Part shown: piece by piece, positions 11,242-19,467 of the stretch | Numbering within the stretch: the first letter of the stretch is position 1 | Layout of the letters: each line of letters begins with the position of its first letter | Assembly: GCA_903844215.1 (NCBI GenBank) | Contig: CAIMSP010000150.1 | Span: 1-52,358 of the forward strand | Direction: 5' to 3' | Length of the DNA stretch: 52,358 nt | From: an uncultured beta proteobacterium | Lineage (GTDB): Bacteria; Pseudomonadota; Gammaproteobacteria; Burkholderiales; Burkholderiaceae_C | The notes under the pieces: model-generated | Seen by the model: the letters and a program-made list of their open reading frames with translations, nothing else | The model's database searches: none | Told to the model about the DNA's origin: nothing | Program-made: the position numbers and the translations under genes

Positions 11242-11856
11242 TTATCGAACACAGTTGCGGGCGTCCAACTGGGCGCAAACGGGAACCGGTTCGACGGGAA
11301 TGGATGCAAGGCTGACGGCGTCCCGAGGCAGCGCGACGGTTTGCCAAATGCCGTCGCCCGCCATGGCGCTGAACATCCGGCTGCTGGCCTCGGTCATGCG
11401 TACGAAGCGGATTTCCCGGATATTGCGTCCGGGGCGGACCCGGTCGGTTTTCCAGTGCCCGCTGACGATATTCAATGGCGGCTCGTGCAGGTAGAACTCG
11501 CCCTTGTCGCCCACATTGAACAGCCGCACTCGCGTGTTGTCGTCGGTGTTCAAGGCCTGGCCGCTCAAGTGCAAGTTGTCCATGCAATATTTTTCGCCCG
11601 CTGCCACGTCATGGCTGAAGTCCCCTTGCCCTTCAAAGTGATCGACCGTGAACGGCTCCGACCCATGGAGCACCAGTGCCTGGCGCACGGCGCAGGATTC
11701 AAAGACGACCGGAGTCGCGAAGTAGCCCGGCAGCAGCAGGGGCACGAGCACCAGCAGCGCCAAGGGATAGAACCAGGCGGGAATGGCCTTGAGCGCCGCG
11801 CCCAGACGCGCCAGCAGCGTTGGCGTTGATGGCCGGTGTTGATTCGAGATGTTCAT
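11242..11856 (-). CDS. Uncharacterised membrane-anchored protein of the YtrA-type operon
   Basis: A 204-residue protein that I do not recognise. One hydrophobic segment at about 28-48 (WFYPLALLVLVPLLLPGYF) follows a positively charged N-terminus, predicting an inner-membrane anchor with a periplasmic C-terminal domain. That domain has four scattered Cys residues. The gene starts four bases after the permease stop and is the last gene of the GntR-ATPase-permease operon, so it may be an accessory subunit or substrate receptor of that transporter. The function of the family is not established from the sequence. No stop or frame disruption is seen. Confidence 0.75.
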   Translation of the reverse strand: MNISNQHRPSTPTLLARLGAALKAIPAWFYPLALLVLVPLLLPGYFATPVVFESCAVRQALVLHGSEPFTVDHFEGQGDFSHDVAAGEKYCMDNLHLSGQALNTDDNTRVRLFNVGDKGEFYLHEPPLNIVSGHWKTDRVRPGRNIREIRFVRMTEASSRMFSAMAGDGIWQTVALPRDAVSLASIPVEPVPVCAQLDARNCVR

Positions 11857-11860
11857 GGCG

Positions 11861-13282
11861 TCAGGCTCCGTATTCCATGGTTTTCCAGCGCTTGAGCGCC
11901 AGTGCGTAGAGCGTCAAGGGCAGGACGCCTGCCAGGCCCATTGCAGCCATGCACTCCAGTGGCGAAAACAGGTCGAAGAGTTGGGTCTCGGCAATGGGTA
12001 CAACGGGGAACGACAGGACCCAAACCACCCAGGCCAGGCCATCGACTTGGCGCGAGCGATTCATCCCCGGTATGCGCCAGAACGCCAAGGCCGCAGCGAT
12101 GCTACCCAGGAGGAAAAGCAACATCGCAAGGAGCGCCAATTTGACGGGCGCCATGCCGAACCAGAGCAAAAAAGCGGCGATCGGCACAAGGGACATGGCA
12201 GCACCCAACATCCATTGGGACAACAGGCGCGAAAACAGCCAGTTCGGCAGCGTCTTGCGGTTCGTCAAGCCCGGGAGCAGCAAGACCCGTCCAACCCGAG
12301 GACCTTCGGCGACAAACATTGCGAGGGGCAGGAGAAGCATGGGCGCGAGGAGTGCAAGCGGACCCAGTCGGTTGCCCGAGTAGTCGGGAGCCTGCAGCGG
12401 CATCCCAGAGAGCAGATGCACGAGACTTGGAAGGGCTGCAGCCACCAGGGCAGTGATTGCAACAGCGTACCACGACGACCATAGGTAGGGCGGCAACACC
12501 AGAAATTCAGGCCTTGGCCGCTCGCGGGAATGCCAGAGCGTCAGCAGCTTCGACAGATACCATGTGTCAAAGGCAGATCCGCCATGCCGCTTTTTTAGCA
12601 AGGCCTCGTTGGCTCTTGGCGCACCTTCAGCACGAGCGACTTGGATTGTTTTGAGCTCGCCAGCCAACAGGCTGGGCCAACTCAGTGGCCCCAGCAGCAG
12701 GCAGATGACCGCCAGCGGCGTGAAACCGGGAAGTTCCTGCAAGATCGGCATGTTCAGCAGCGCTGCGGCCGTTGTGTTGGCGAGCATCACAATGAAACCC
12801 AGTGGCAGCAAGGCCCAGAGGTAGCGGCGCCAGTGAGCAGGCCCTTTGGATTGGTCGGCACCGTGCATACGGGCAAACGTTAGAAAGCTCGCACCCATGG
12901 CGCCATAGGACCAGAGCGGTGCCCAGCGCAGCCACACCACATCGGCCAAGTCGATAGCGCCAAGCGCCAGGCTCAAGGGAATGCTGAGCCACGCCAGGAA
13001 GCCCAGCAGGCTGATCAGGCGCAGCAAGCGGCGACCGTAATCAGGCAGCGTCAACATCCCGCCGAAGTCGGTCAGGCGGACGAAACTCCAGCCCAACAAC
13101 ATGCCCAGAAAGCCGCTCACCGAAGGTGCCTTGGTCAGCACGAAGGTGGCCGCCTGCCAGTCAGCCAAGAGCCACCCCGTGAGCAGGGTCACGAGGGGCA
13201 ATGCGACCAGAGCAAGAGCGAACAGCGGGAGCATCACGCTGCTGCGCGCAAGTGTCTTCAGAATCGCCACAAAAACCCTCAC
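11861..13282 (-). CDS. ABC transporter permease (YtrC/D-like)
   Basis: A 473-residue polytopic membrane protein with about 12 hydrophobic segments, starting with MLPLFALALVALPLVTLLTGWLLA, so probably the membrane subunit of the adjacent ATPase. The start is assigned to a GTG (read as VRVFVAILKTLAR) whose bases overlap the ATPase stop as GTGA, giving a four-base coupling overlap. An in-frame upstream extension of about 67 codons is Arg-rich shadow of the ATPase gene and was rejected. Proteins in this position often take part in export or in resistance to cell-wall antibiotics, but nothing here shows the substrate. Confidence 0.8.
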   Translation of the reverse strand: MRVFVAILKTLARSSVMLPLFALALVALPLVTLLTGWLLADWQAATFVLTKAPSVSGFLGMLLGWSFVRLTDFGGMLTLPDYGRRLLRLISLLGFLAWLSIPLSLALGAIDLADVVWLRWAPLWSYGAMGASFLTFARMHGADQSKGPAHWRRYLWALLPLGFIVMLANTTAAALLNMPILQELPGFTPLAVICLLLGPLSWPSLLAGELKTIQVARAEGAPRANEALLKKRHGGSAFDTWYLSKLLTLWHSRERPRPEFLVLPPYLWSSWYAVAITALVAAALPSLVHLLSGMPLQAPDYSGNRLGPLALLAPMLLLPLAMFVAEGPRVGRVLLLPGLTNRKTLPNWLFSRLLSQWMLGAAMSLVPIAAFLLWFGMAPVKLALLAMLLFLLGSIAAALAFWRIPGMNRSRQVDGLAWVVWVLSFPVVPIAETQLFDLFSPLECMAAMGLAGVLPLTLYALALKRWKTMEYGA

Positions 13283-14172
13283 GACACCAACTCCACAAAC
13301 AGCCCGTCCAGGTTCATGCCGCTGGCCTGGACACCGTGCGGCAGCAGCGAGCGGTCGAACAAGCGCGTGTCGATGACGGCGGTGACGCCGTCGGCGTGCT
13401 CGTGCTGCACCAGCACGCCGGGTTCGTCGGGCAGACGGCTTCTCAGTTGCACGCGTTGCAGGACCTCGACCAGCACGTCCCATTCATCGGCCAGCAAAAT
13501 GCGCCCGTCCTTCATCAGCACCAGATGGGTGATGATGCGCTCCAGGTCGGACAGCAGGTGGCTGGAAATCAGCACCGTGCGCTGCGGCGCATGTTCAAAC
13601 AGCGTGCGCATGAAGTCGCGCCGCATCAAGGGGTCCAGGCTGGCCACGGGTTCGTCCAGCAGCAGCAACTCGGGGTCGTGACCCAGGGCTTGCAGCAGCG
13701 CCACCTTTTGCTTTTGCCCGAGCGACAGTTCGACGATTTTTTGCTTGGGGCTCAAGTCCCAGGCCTGCGTCAGTTGCTGCACGCGCCGCGTGTCCCAGGA
13801 CGGATAGAAGGCGCCGATGTAGTCCAGGTATTGGCCCACCTTCATCCACTCGATCAGCTCCGGCGTTTGCGCCACGTAGCCCAGGCGGGCGCGGGCGCTG
13901 TCGCTCAATGCGGCGGGGTCTTCGCCCAGCACGCGAATCTGGCCGGACTGCGGCAGCGTCAGCCCGAGCAGGCAGCGCATCAGGCTGGTCTTGCCCGCGC
14001 CGTTGGCGCCAACCAAGCCGACCACGGCGCCAGGCGGCACACTCAAGCGGAAGTCCCGCAGCACCGGCACTTTTTTATAGGACAGGTTCAAGCCGCTGAC
14101 CTGAATCGGGTCAGCCGCGAGCGCGTCTGAGGCCGCGTTGGCGGCGGGAAAATCGGACGAATCCAACATCAT
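13279..14172 (-). CDS. ABC transporter ATP-binding protein (YtrB-like)
   Basis: A 297-residue ATPase. Walker A is GANGAGKT at 55-62, the signature is LSLGQ at 148-152, Walker B is LLLLDEP at 168-174, and the switch histidine is in LISSH. The signature has LSLGQ instead of LSGGQ, a variation common in this subfamily. The C-terminal 70 residues beyond the nucleotide-binding domain are typical of drug or antibiotic exporter ATPases. Translation starts at one of two adjacent ATG codons; the second overlaps the GntR stop (ATGA), and a GGAGA box lies upstream. The gene follows a GntR regulator and precedes a permease, matching a YtrA-type operon. Confidence 0.92.
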   Translation of the reverse strand: MMLDSSDFPAANAASDALAADPIQVSGLNLSYKKVPVLRDFRLSVPPGAVVGLVGANGAGKTSLMRCLLGLTLPQSGQIRVLGEDPAALSDSARARLGYVAQTPELIEWMKVGQYLDYIGAFYPSWDTRRVQQLTQAWDLSPKQKIVELSLGQKQKVALLQALGHDPELLLLDEPVASLDPLMRRDFMRTLFEHAPQRTVLISSHLLSDLERIITHLVLMKDGRILLADEWDVLVEVLQRVQLRSRLPDEPGVLVQHEHADGVTAVIDTRLFDRSLLPHGVQASGMNLDGLFVELVS

Positions 14173-14546
14173 TTGTCTCCTTCAATTTCTTGTTTGAACA
14201 GCGCGAGGGCTTCGCGCAGGGGAATTTCCAACTGCCGTGCATGCTGTGCCGCCGCCTGCAGACTGGGGCGCAACAGTTCGAGCCGGTCGTCGAGCTTGCG
14301 CGACGGCAGGCGCTGCGCGATCACCATGCCCATGCCGCGCTGGCGCGTGGCCAGCCCCTCGGCTTCGAGCAGGCTATAGGCCTTGGACACGGTCATGGGG
14401 TTCACGGCATGCTGCACGGCGACGGTGCGCACCGAGGGCAGGTCGTCGCCGGGCTTGAGCAATCCGCCGGCCACCATGCGCCGCACCTGTTCGATGATCT
14501 GGCGGTAGATGGGCACGGAGGCGCTGGGGTTGATATCGAAGAACAT
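14169..14546 (-). CDS. GntR-family transcriptional regulator, YtrA subfamily
   Basis: A 125-residue regulator with an N-terminal winged helix-turn-helix (PIYRQIIEQVRRMVAGG followed by DLPSVRTVAVQHAVNPMTVSKAY) and only about 45 residues after it. The lack of a large ligand-binding domain is the hallmark of the YtrA subfamily, which usually represses its own ABC transporter operon. It is the first gene of a four-gene operon and overlaps the ATPase start by four bases. A palindrome over its predicted promoter is the likely target. The inducer is unknown. Confidence 0.9.
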   Translation of the reverse strand: MFFDINPSASVPIYRQIIEQVRRMVAGGLLKPGDDLPSVRTVAVQHAVNPMTVSKAYSLLEAEGLATRQRGMGMVIAQRLPSRKLDDRLELLRPSLQAAAQHARQLEIPLREALALFKQEIEGDK

Positions 14547-14569
14547 GCGGGTCTTTATTTACTGTCTTA

Positions 14570-14602
14570 AGTGAATAATACACTAGATAAATGCAAATGC
14601 AA
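14570..14602 (-). promoter_or_regulatory. Predicted promoter and GntR operator of the ABC operon
   Basis: On the minus strand, TTGCAT (14597-14602) and TATTAT (14575-14580) are separated by 16 bases, a good sigma-70 match. The -10 lies inside the near-perfect 15-base palindrome AGTGTATTATTCACT (14570-14584; six of seven pairs match), as expected for a YtrA-type repressor site. Transcription would start about 20 bases before the gntR ATG. The promoter is visible; repression by the encoded GntR protein is inference. Confidence 0.55.
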
Positions 14603-14690
14603 GCGCCATTTTTTTGGCAGACGCCAGCGACGCCCTCAGGTCGAGCGAGTTGGCTTACAGTCGCCTTCCAACCCGAAGGGAATTTGTGCC

Positions 14691-15893
14691 ATGAATCCTC
14701 ACTACACAAGCTATTGCCAGGTGACCGATCTGGCCGACTCGCAAGAGTTTCTGACGCAAATCCGGCGCCAGTTGCACCAAAACCCCGAGCTCTCGTTCAA
14801 GGAAGCGGCCACGGCCGAGCTGGTGGCGGCTTCCTTGAACGAGTGGGGCTATGAGGTCACGCGCCATATCGGCGGACATGGCGTGGTAGGGCGGCTCAAG
14901 CACGGCGACGCAGCGCGCAGCGTGAGCCTGCGCGCCGACATGGATGCGCTGCCGATCCTGGAAGAGAACCGCTTCGCCCACGCCAGCCGCAACGCCGGCG
15001 TGATGCACGCCTGCGGCCACGACGGCCACACCGCGATGCTGCTGGGTGCGGCGCGACAACTGGCACGCACGCGCCATTTTTCCGGCACGGTGAACCTGGT
15101 GTTTCAACCGGCCGAAGAGGCCGGGCGCGACAGCGGCGCGCAACACATGATCGCCGACGGGCTGTTCCAGCGCTTCCCCTGCGACGCCATCTTCGGGCTG
15201 CACAACCATCCGGGTTACCCGGTGGGCACGTTCATGTTCGGACATGGCCCGTTCATGTCGGCGTGCGACACGGTGCAGCTCACGATCCACGGCCAAGGCG
15301 GTCATGCGGCGCGCCCGCACCTGGCGGTCGATCCGATCCTGATCGCGGGCAGCCTGGTGATGGCGCTGCAAAGCGTGGTGTCGCGCAACATCGATCCCAC
15401 GCAAACGGCCATCGTCACCGTGGGCACGATCCATGCCGGCGTCGCGCCCAACGTCATCCCCGAAAGCGCCACGCTGGGCCTGAGCGTGCGCTCCTTCAGC
15501 GCCGAGGTGCGGGCACGCCTGCAGCAGCGCATCACGGAGCTCGTGAGCTTGCACGTTCAAGGCTATGGCGGCAGTGTGGAGATCGATTACCAGCCAGGCT
15601 ATCCGGTGCTGGTGAACAGCGACGCCGAGACCGACTTTGCCCTGAGCGTGGCGCAGCAACTGGTGGGCAAGGAGCACACCATCGCGCCCTTCGGCCCGGT
15701 CACCGGCAGCGAAGATTTCGCCTATTACCTGCAGCATCGCCCGGGCTGTTTCCTGCGCCTTGGCAACGGCGCAGACACCGCCACGCTGCACAGCGCGAAG
15801 TACGATTTCAATGACGCCAATCTCGGCATCGGCGCGGCCTTCTGGACGCGGCTGGCAGAACAGTTTTTGGCGCAGGGCGCCACGCCGGCCTGA
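14691..15893 (+). CDS. M20 family amidohydrolase (N-acyl amino acid / hippurate hydrolase type)
   Basis: A 400-residue zinc-dependent amidohydrolase. The metal-binding motif HACGHDGH is at 106-113, the catalytic glutamate pair is in FQPAEEAGRDSG, and a C-terminal TGSEDFAYYLQ segment supplies another ligand. This matches the M20D group of N-acyl amino acid amidohydrolases. The chosen ATG (NPHYTSYCQVTDLADS) gives the normal family length; an earlier in-frame start adds 40 unrelated residues. It is divergent from the GntR operon and 13 bases upstream of the potassium channel gene, perhaps cotranscribed. The exact acyl amino acid substrate is not predictable. Confidence 0.9.
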   Translation: MNPHYTSYCQVTDLADSQEFLTQIRRQLHQNPELSFKEAATAELVAASLNEWGYEVTRHIGGHGVVGRLKHGDAARSVSLRADMDALPILEENRFAHASRNAGVMHACGHDGHTAMLLGAARQLARTRHFSGTVNLVFQPAEEAGRDSGAQHMIADGLFQRFPCDAIFGLHNHPGYPVGTFMFGHGPFMSACDTVQLTIHGQGGHAARPHLAVDPILIAGSLVMALQSVVSRNIDPTQTAIVTVGTIHAGVAPNVIPESATLGLSVRSFSAEVRARLQQRITELVSLHVQGYGGSVEIDYQPGYPVLVNSDAETDFALSVAQQLVGKEHTIAPFGPVTGSEDFAYYLQHRPGCFLRLGNGADTATLHSAKYDFNDANLGIGAAFWTRLAEQFLAQGATPA

Positions 15894-15906
15894 GCCGCAG
15901 CCGCCC

Positions 15907-16827
15907 ATGAGCAGCCACAAGAGCCGCCGCACCCGGACCACGCTGGCGTCCAAGTCGATCACCATGAATCTGGAGAAGATCGGGGTCTCGCGCTTCGACT
16001 TCAACGACCCGTATCACTTCGCCCTGACGCTGAGTTGGGCGGAGTTCTTCATCGTGGTGATCCTGGCCGATCTGGCCATCAACGCGGTGTTTGCCCTGAT
16101 CTACTTCGCGGTGCCGGGCTGCATCGCCAACCTGCCAGCCAACTCGCTGCTCGACGCCTTCTTCTTCAGCGTGGAAACCCTGGCGACGGTGGGCTACGGC
16201 GTCATGGCGCCGGCCACACGCTACGGTCATGTGATGGTGACCATGGAGATCTTCATCGGCATGCTGTTCACGGCCACCATGACCGGCCTGGTGTTCGTGC
16301 GCTTCTCCAAGCCCAAGGCGAAAATCCTCTTTGCCGAGCACCCGGTCGTGACCCAACAGGGTGCTCGGGCGGTGCTGATGCTGCGCGTGGGCAATGGCCG
16401 CGTGAACGCCTTGAGCGACGCCGTGGCGCGCATCACCGTGTTGCTGCTGGCGGTGGGGCCCGACGGTCAGCCTTTCAGACACGCCCACGATCTCAAGTTA
16501 AAGCGCGCCGACATGCCATTTTTCCCCTTGACCTGGACCCTCGTGCACGAGCTCGACGCCAGCAGCCCCCTGCACGGCTTGACGCCCGACTCCGACGCGA
16601 TCAAGCAGTTGCGCATGATGCTGAGCATCACGGCGCGTGACCCGTCGCTGGGTGCGCAAGTGCATGCGGCGCAAGGCTATCGCGGAGCGGACATCGCCTT
16701 TGGCATGCGCTACGCCGACGCCGTGACCTGGGACGGCAAGGACACGTCGGTGGCCGACATGCGCAAGATCAGTCTGCTGGAGCCCGAAGCCAGCATCCCG
16801 CTGGACCCGCACCGCAATGACGCCTGA
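15907..16827 (+). CDS. Inward rectifier potassium channel, KirBac type
   Basis: A 306-residue ion channel. A slide-helix-like segment at about 35-45 is followed by a first membrane helix at about 46-70, the pore helix and the selectivity filter TVGYG at 94-98, then a second helix at about 105-125. The C-terminal 170 residues form the immunoglobulin-like cytoplasmic gating domain, seen in DLKLKRADMPFFPLTWTLVHELD and in the SPLHGLTPDS turn. The length is near KirBac1.1 (333). The start is the ATG of SSHKSRRTRTT, chosen because the earlier in-frame reading overlaps the amidohydrolase. It should be an inner-membrane tetramer. Confidence 0.9.
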   Translation: MSSHKSRRTRTTLASKSITMNLEKIGVSRFDFNDPYHFALTLSWAEFFIVVILADLAINAVFALIYFAVPGCIANLPANSLLDAFFFSVETLATVGYGVMAPATRYGHVMVTMEIFIGMLFTATMTGLVFVRFSKPKAKILFAEHPVVTQQGARAVLMLRVGNGRVNALSDAVARITVLLLAVGPDGQPFRHAHDLKLKRADMPFFPLTWTLVHELDASSPLHGLTPDSDAIKQLRMMLSITARDPSLGAQVHAAQGYRGADIAFGMRYADAVTWDGKDTSVADMRKISLLEPEASIPLDPHRNDA

Positions 16828-16867
16828 GCCGCTGCCCAATCCATTCAACCAACCACAGCCACAGCAC

Positions 16868-18389
16868 ATGAGCACTGACATCGACAACCCGCTGCTGAAA
16901 CCCTGGACCGGCGCCTACGGTCTGCCGCCCTTCGCCCTCGCTGCGCGCGGCGGCCCGCTCGGCGGCGCAGCAAATGGGCCTGGGCGAGAAGGTCCACGCG
17001 ATCACGCTCTCGCCCTCGATGGCCGAGCCCTTTTTGACGTTTTCCAGCCGCCGTGATTTGCGCGAGACGGTCTGGCGCGCCAGGGTGCAGCGGGGCGCGC
17101 ACAGCGGCCGGCGCGACAACCGGCCGGTTGCCGCGCAGATCATGACGCTGCGCCAGGAACAGGCGCAATTGCACGGCTATGCCAGCTACGCCGACTACGC
17201 CCTGGTGGACCGCATGGCCGCGAGCACGGCGGCGGTGTCGCAGTTGCTGAGCAGCGTCTGGGAGCCGGCCAAGGCCAAGGCCGACGAAGACCGCGCCCTG
17301 CTCACCGAGATGGCGAACGCCCTGGGCCAGCCCACGCCGATCGCGGCCTGGGACTGGCGCTATCTTGCGCAGCGAGTGCGCGCCCAGCGCTTCGAGCTGG
17401 ACGAGGCGCAGGTCAAACCCTTCTTCACGCTGGACCACATGATCGCCGCCATGTTTGACTGCGCCCAGCGCCTGTTTGGCCTGAGCTTTGTCGAGCAGCA
17501 CGGGCTGGCGCTGTACCACCCCGACGTGCGCGCCTGGGAAGTGCGCGGCCCGGACGGCGCCTTGGTGGGGCTGTTCCTGGGCGACAACTTTGCCCGGGCA
17601 ACGAAGCGCAGCGGCGCCTGGATGAGCGTGTTTCGCAGCCAGTCGGGGCACGACGGCGGCGTCTTGCCGATCGTCATCAACAACAACAATTTCGCCAAGG
17701 CCAGCCCCACGCTGCTCAGCTTCGAAGACGTCAAGACGCTGTTTCACGAGTTTGGCCACGGCCTGCATGGCCTCTTGTCCCAGGTGCGCTACGAGCGCCT
17801 GGCCGGCACGCAGGTGCTGCGCGACTTTGTCGAGCTGCCATCCCAGCTGTTCGAGAACTGGGCGCTGGAGCCGCAAATCCTGCAGCGCCACGCCTGCCAC
17901 TTCGAGAGCGGCGAGCCGATCGCGCGCGCGCTGCTGGACAAACTGCAGGCGGCGCAACGCTTCAACCAGGCCTGGGCCACGATCCAGTACACCGGGCCGG
18001 CGTTGCTGGACCTGGCGCTGCACGCCTTGCCCCATGGCACGTCGGTGGACATCGCCGCTTTTGAGGAGCAGCAATGCCGCGCGCTGGGCATCCCGCCAGA
18101 CATTGGCCTGCGCCATCATCTGGCGCATTTCCAGCATCTGTACGCCGGATCAAGCTACGCGGCGGGCTACTACGTTTACATGTGGGCCGAGGTGCTGGAA
18201 GCCGACGCCTTTGACGCCTTTCGGGAAGCCGGCGACGCCTTCGATCAGGCCACCGCCCAGCGCCTGCTGCGCCACATCTACAGCGCCGGCAACCGGGAAG
18301 ATCCGGCGCAGGCGTTTCGCGCCTTCCGCGGGCGCGATGCGCGCATCGAGCCCATGCTGGTCAAGCGCGGATTGCGCGCCGCCGACTGA
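16868..18389 (+). pseudogene. M3 family oligopeptidase with an internal deletion and frameshift
   Basis: The normal N-terminus (ATG at 16868, NPLLKPWTGAYGLPPFAL) runs for about 25 residues and then stops matching. From about 16941 the coding sequence continues in another frame as LRAAARSAAQQMGLGEKVHAI and stays open to 18389. The intact family is about 680 residues; roughly 170-190 residues between these points are absent, and the two parts are out of frame. The C-terminal part keeps the zinc motif HEFGH (17745-17759) and the YAGSSYAAGYYVYMWAEVLE region. A 471-residue protein could start at the ATG at 16974, but it would lack the N-terminal lid. Functional loss is likely, though a sequencing or assembly artefact cannot be excluded. 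Confidence 0.8.
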
Positions 18390-18396
18390 GGTCGGG

Positions 18397-18816
18397 CTAG
18401 GCGGGGTTTTGCGGGCGACGCTTGGAATTGGGCTGCATCAGGCGCGTCGCCGGGAAGTCGCCGTCGTCGTCCTCACTGGGCATGTACAGCATCGACAGGA
18501 CCGAGCTTTCCTTGTACTTGTCTGAATGCCTGAAACTGGCCAGAACACGGTCAATGCAAATCCAAAAAACGATGTAGCCGAGCACCAGGAGCAGCCCGCT
18601 CAAGACCCACAACTCGGTGTCTTGCAGCCGCAGCGCAAAGAACGGTTGCAGCATCAGCCAGTAGCCCGAAGCCGCCGTCACCAGGGCGACCAGCAGGGCA
18701 TGCCGGGAAAGGTTTTGATCCTTGATGCGTCGATTCCAGACCAGCATCACGCCGGTCGCGGTCAGCACCAGCACCAGCCCCGTGAGCAGGCCGCAAATAA
18801 TGAAAATGTTTTTCAT
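18397..18816 (-). CDS. Small membrane protein of unknown function
   Basis: A 139-residue protein not recognised as a known family. It has three predicted membrane helices: residues about 4-27 (FIICGLLTGLVLVLTATGVM), 40-60 and 68-88 (LWVLSGLLLVLGYIVFWICI), then a charged cytoplasmic tail with an acidic EDDDGD patch. It is convergent with the M3 peptidase remnant (seven bases apart) and divergent from the marR operon. No operon partner suggests a role. Confidence 0.6.
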   Translation of the reverse strand: MKNIFIICGLLTGLVLVLTATGVMLVWNRRIKDQNLSRHALLVALVTAASGYWLMLQPFFALRLQDTELWVLSGLLLVLGYIVFWICIDRVLASFRHSDKYKESSVLSMLYMPSEDDDGDFPATRLMQPNSKRRPQNPA

Positions 18817-18897
18817 GTTCCAAATAAGCCATCAAAGGTGCGCGATTCTATGCCAGCGCCCGTTGGCGCCGCTTCGTCTGTCTGGACAAATGAAGCC

Positions 18898-18926
18898 TGG
18901 ACAATGATTGCCTAGTCATGTATATT
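18898..18926 (+). promoter_or_regulatory. Predicted sigma-70 promoter and MarR operator of the efflux operon
   Basis: TGGACA (18898-18903) and TATATT (18921-18926) are exactly 17 bases apart. The spacer is filled by ATGATTGCCTAGTCAT (18904-18919), an imperfect dyad with ATGA and TCAT ends, in a position where a bound MarR dimer would block RNA polymerase. The start point would be near 18933, about 20 bases before the marR start. The promoter elements are seen; the operator role is inference. Confidence 0.55.
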
Positions 18927-18954
18927 CCGACCTCTGCCAACCGCGAGAAAAACC

Positions 18955-19467
18955 GTGCCGCGCACCCCACCTCCAGCCAAGTTTTACCAACCCGCCAGCT
19001 TTTGCGCGCAGGAGAGCGTGGGCTACCTGATGAAGCGCATCATGTTGTCGATCGTGCACCAGGCGGACAAACGCCTGGACGCGCATGGACTGACGAGCGC
19101 GCAATGGGGGCCGCTGATGCGCCTGCGCAGCGCCGGGAATTGCACCGTCGCCGAACTGGCGCGCTGGGCCCAGGTGGACGCCGGCGCGATGACGCGGCTG
19201 CTCGATCGGCTGGAGAAGAAGCAGCTGTGCAAGCGGGTTCGCTCCACCGAGGACCGGCGCGTGGTGCTGGTCGAACTCACGCCCGAGGGTGAAGCGGCGA
19301 TCACCGAGGTGCCCGCCGTGCTGGCCGAGGTGATGAACGCCCACCTCAGTGGCTTCTCCAAAGCCGACTGGCTCACGCTGAAAACCTACCTTGGCCGCAT
19401 GGTCGAGACCGGCGACGCGCTGCGCGAAGCCGACGAATTGAATGACGGAAAGACCTCAAAACCATGA
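18955..19467 (+). CDS. MarR-family transcriptional regulator
   Basis: A 170-residue winged helix-turn-helix regulator. The DNA-binding region includes NCTVAELARWAQVDAGAMTRLLDRLEKKQLCKR, and the wing has the conserved STEDRRVVLVELTPEG. I assign a GTG start at 18955 because it fits the predicted promoter and gives a full N-terminal dimerisation helix; an ATG at 19030 is a shorter alternative. Its last four bases overlap the start of the outer-membrane factor gene (ATGA), so it is the first gene of a four-gene efflux operon. By analogy with EmrR it probably represses that operon and is released by a phenolic or drug ligand. Confidence 0.9.
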   Translation: MPRTPPPAKFYQPASFCAQESVGYLMKRIMLSIVHQADKRLDAHGLTSAQWGPLMRLRSAGNCTVAELARWAQVDAGAMTRLLDRLEKKQLCKRVRSTEDRRVVLVELTPEGEAAITEVPAVLAEVMNAHLSGFSKADWLTLKTYLGRMVETGDALREADELNDGKTSKP

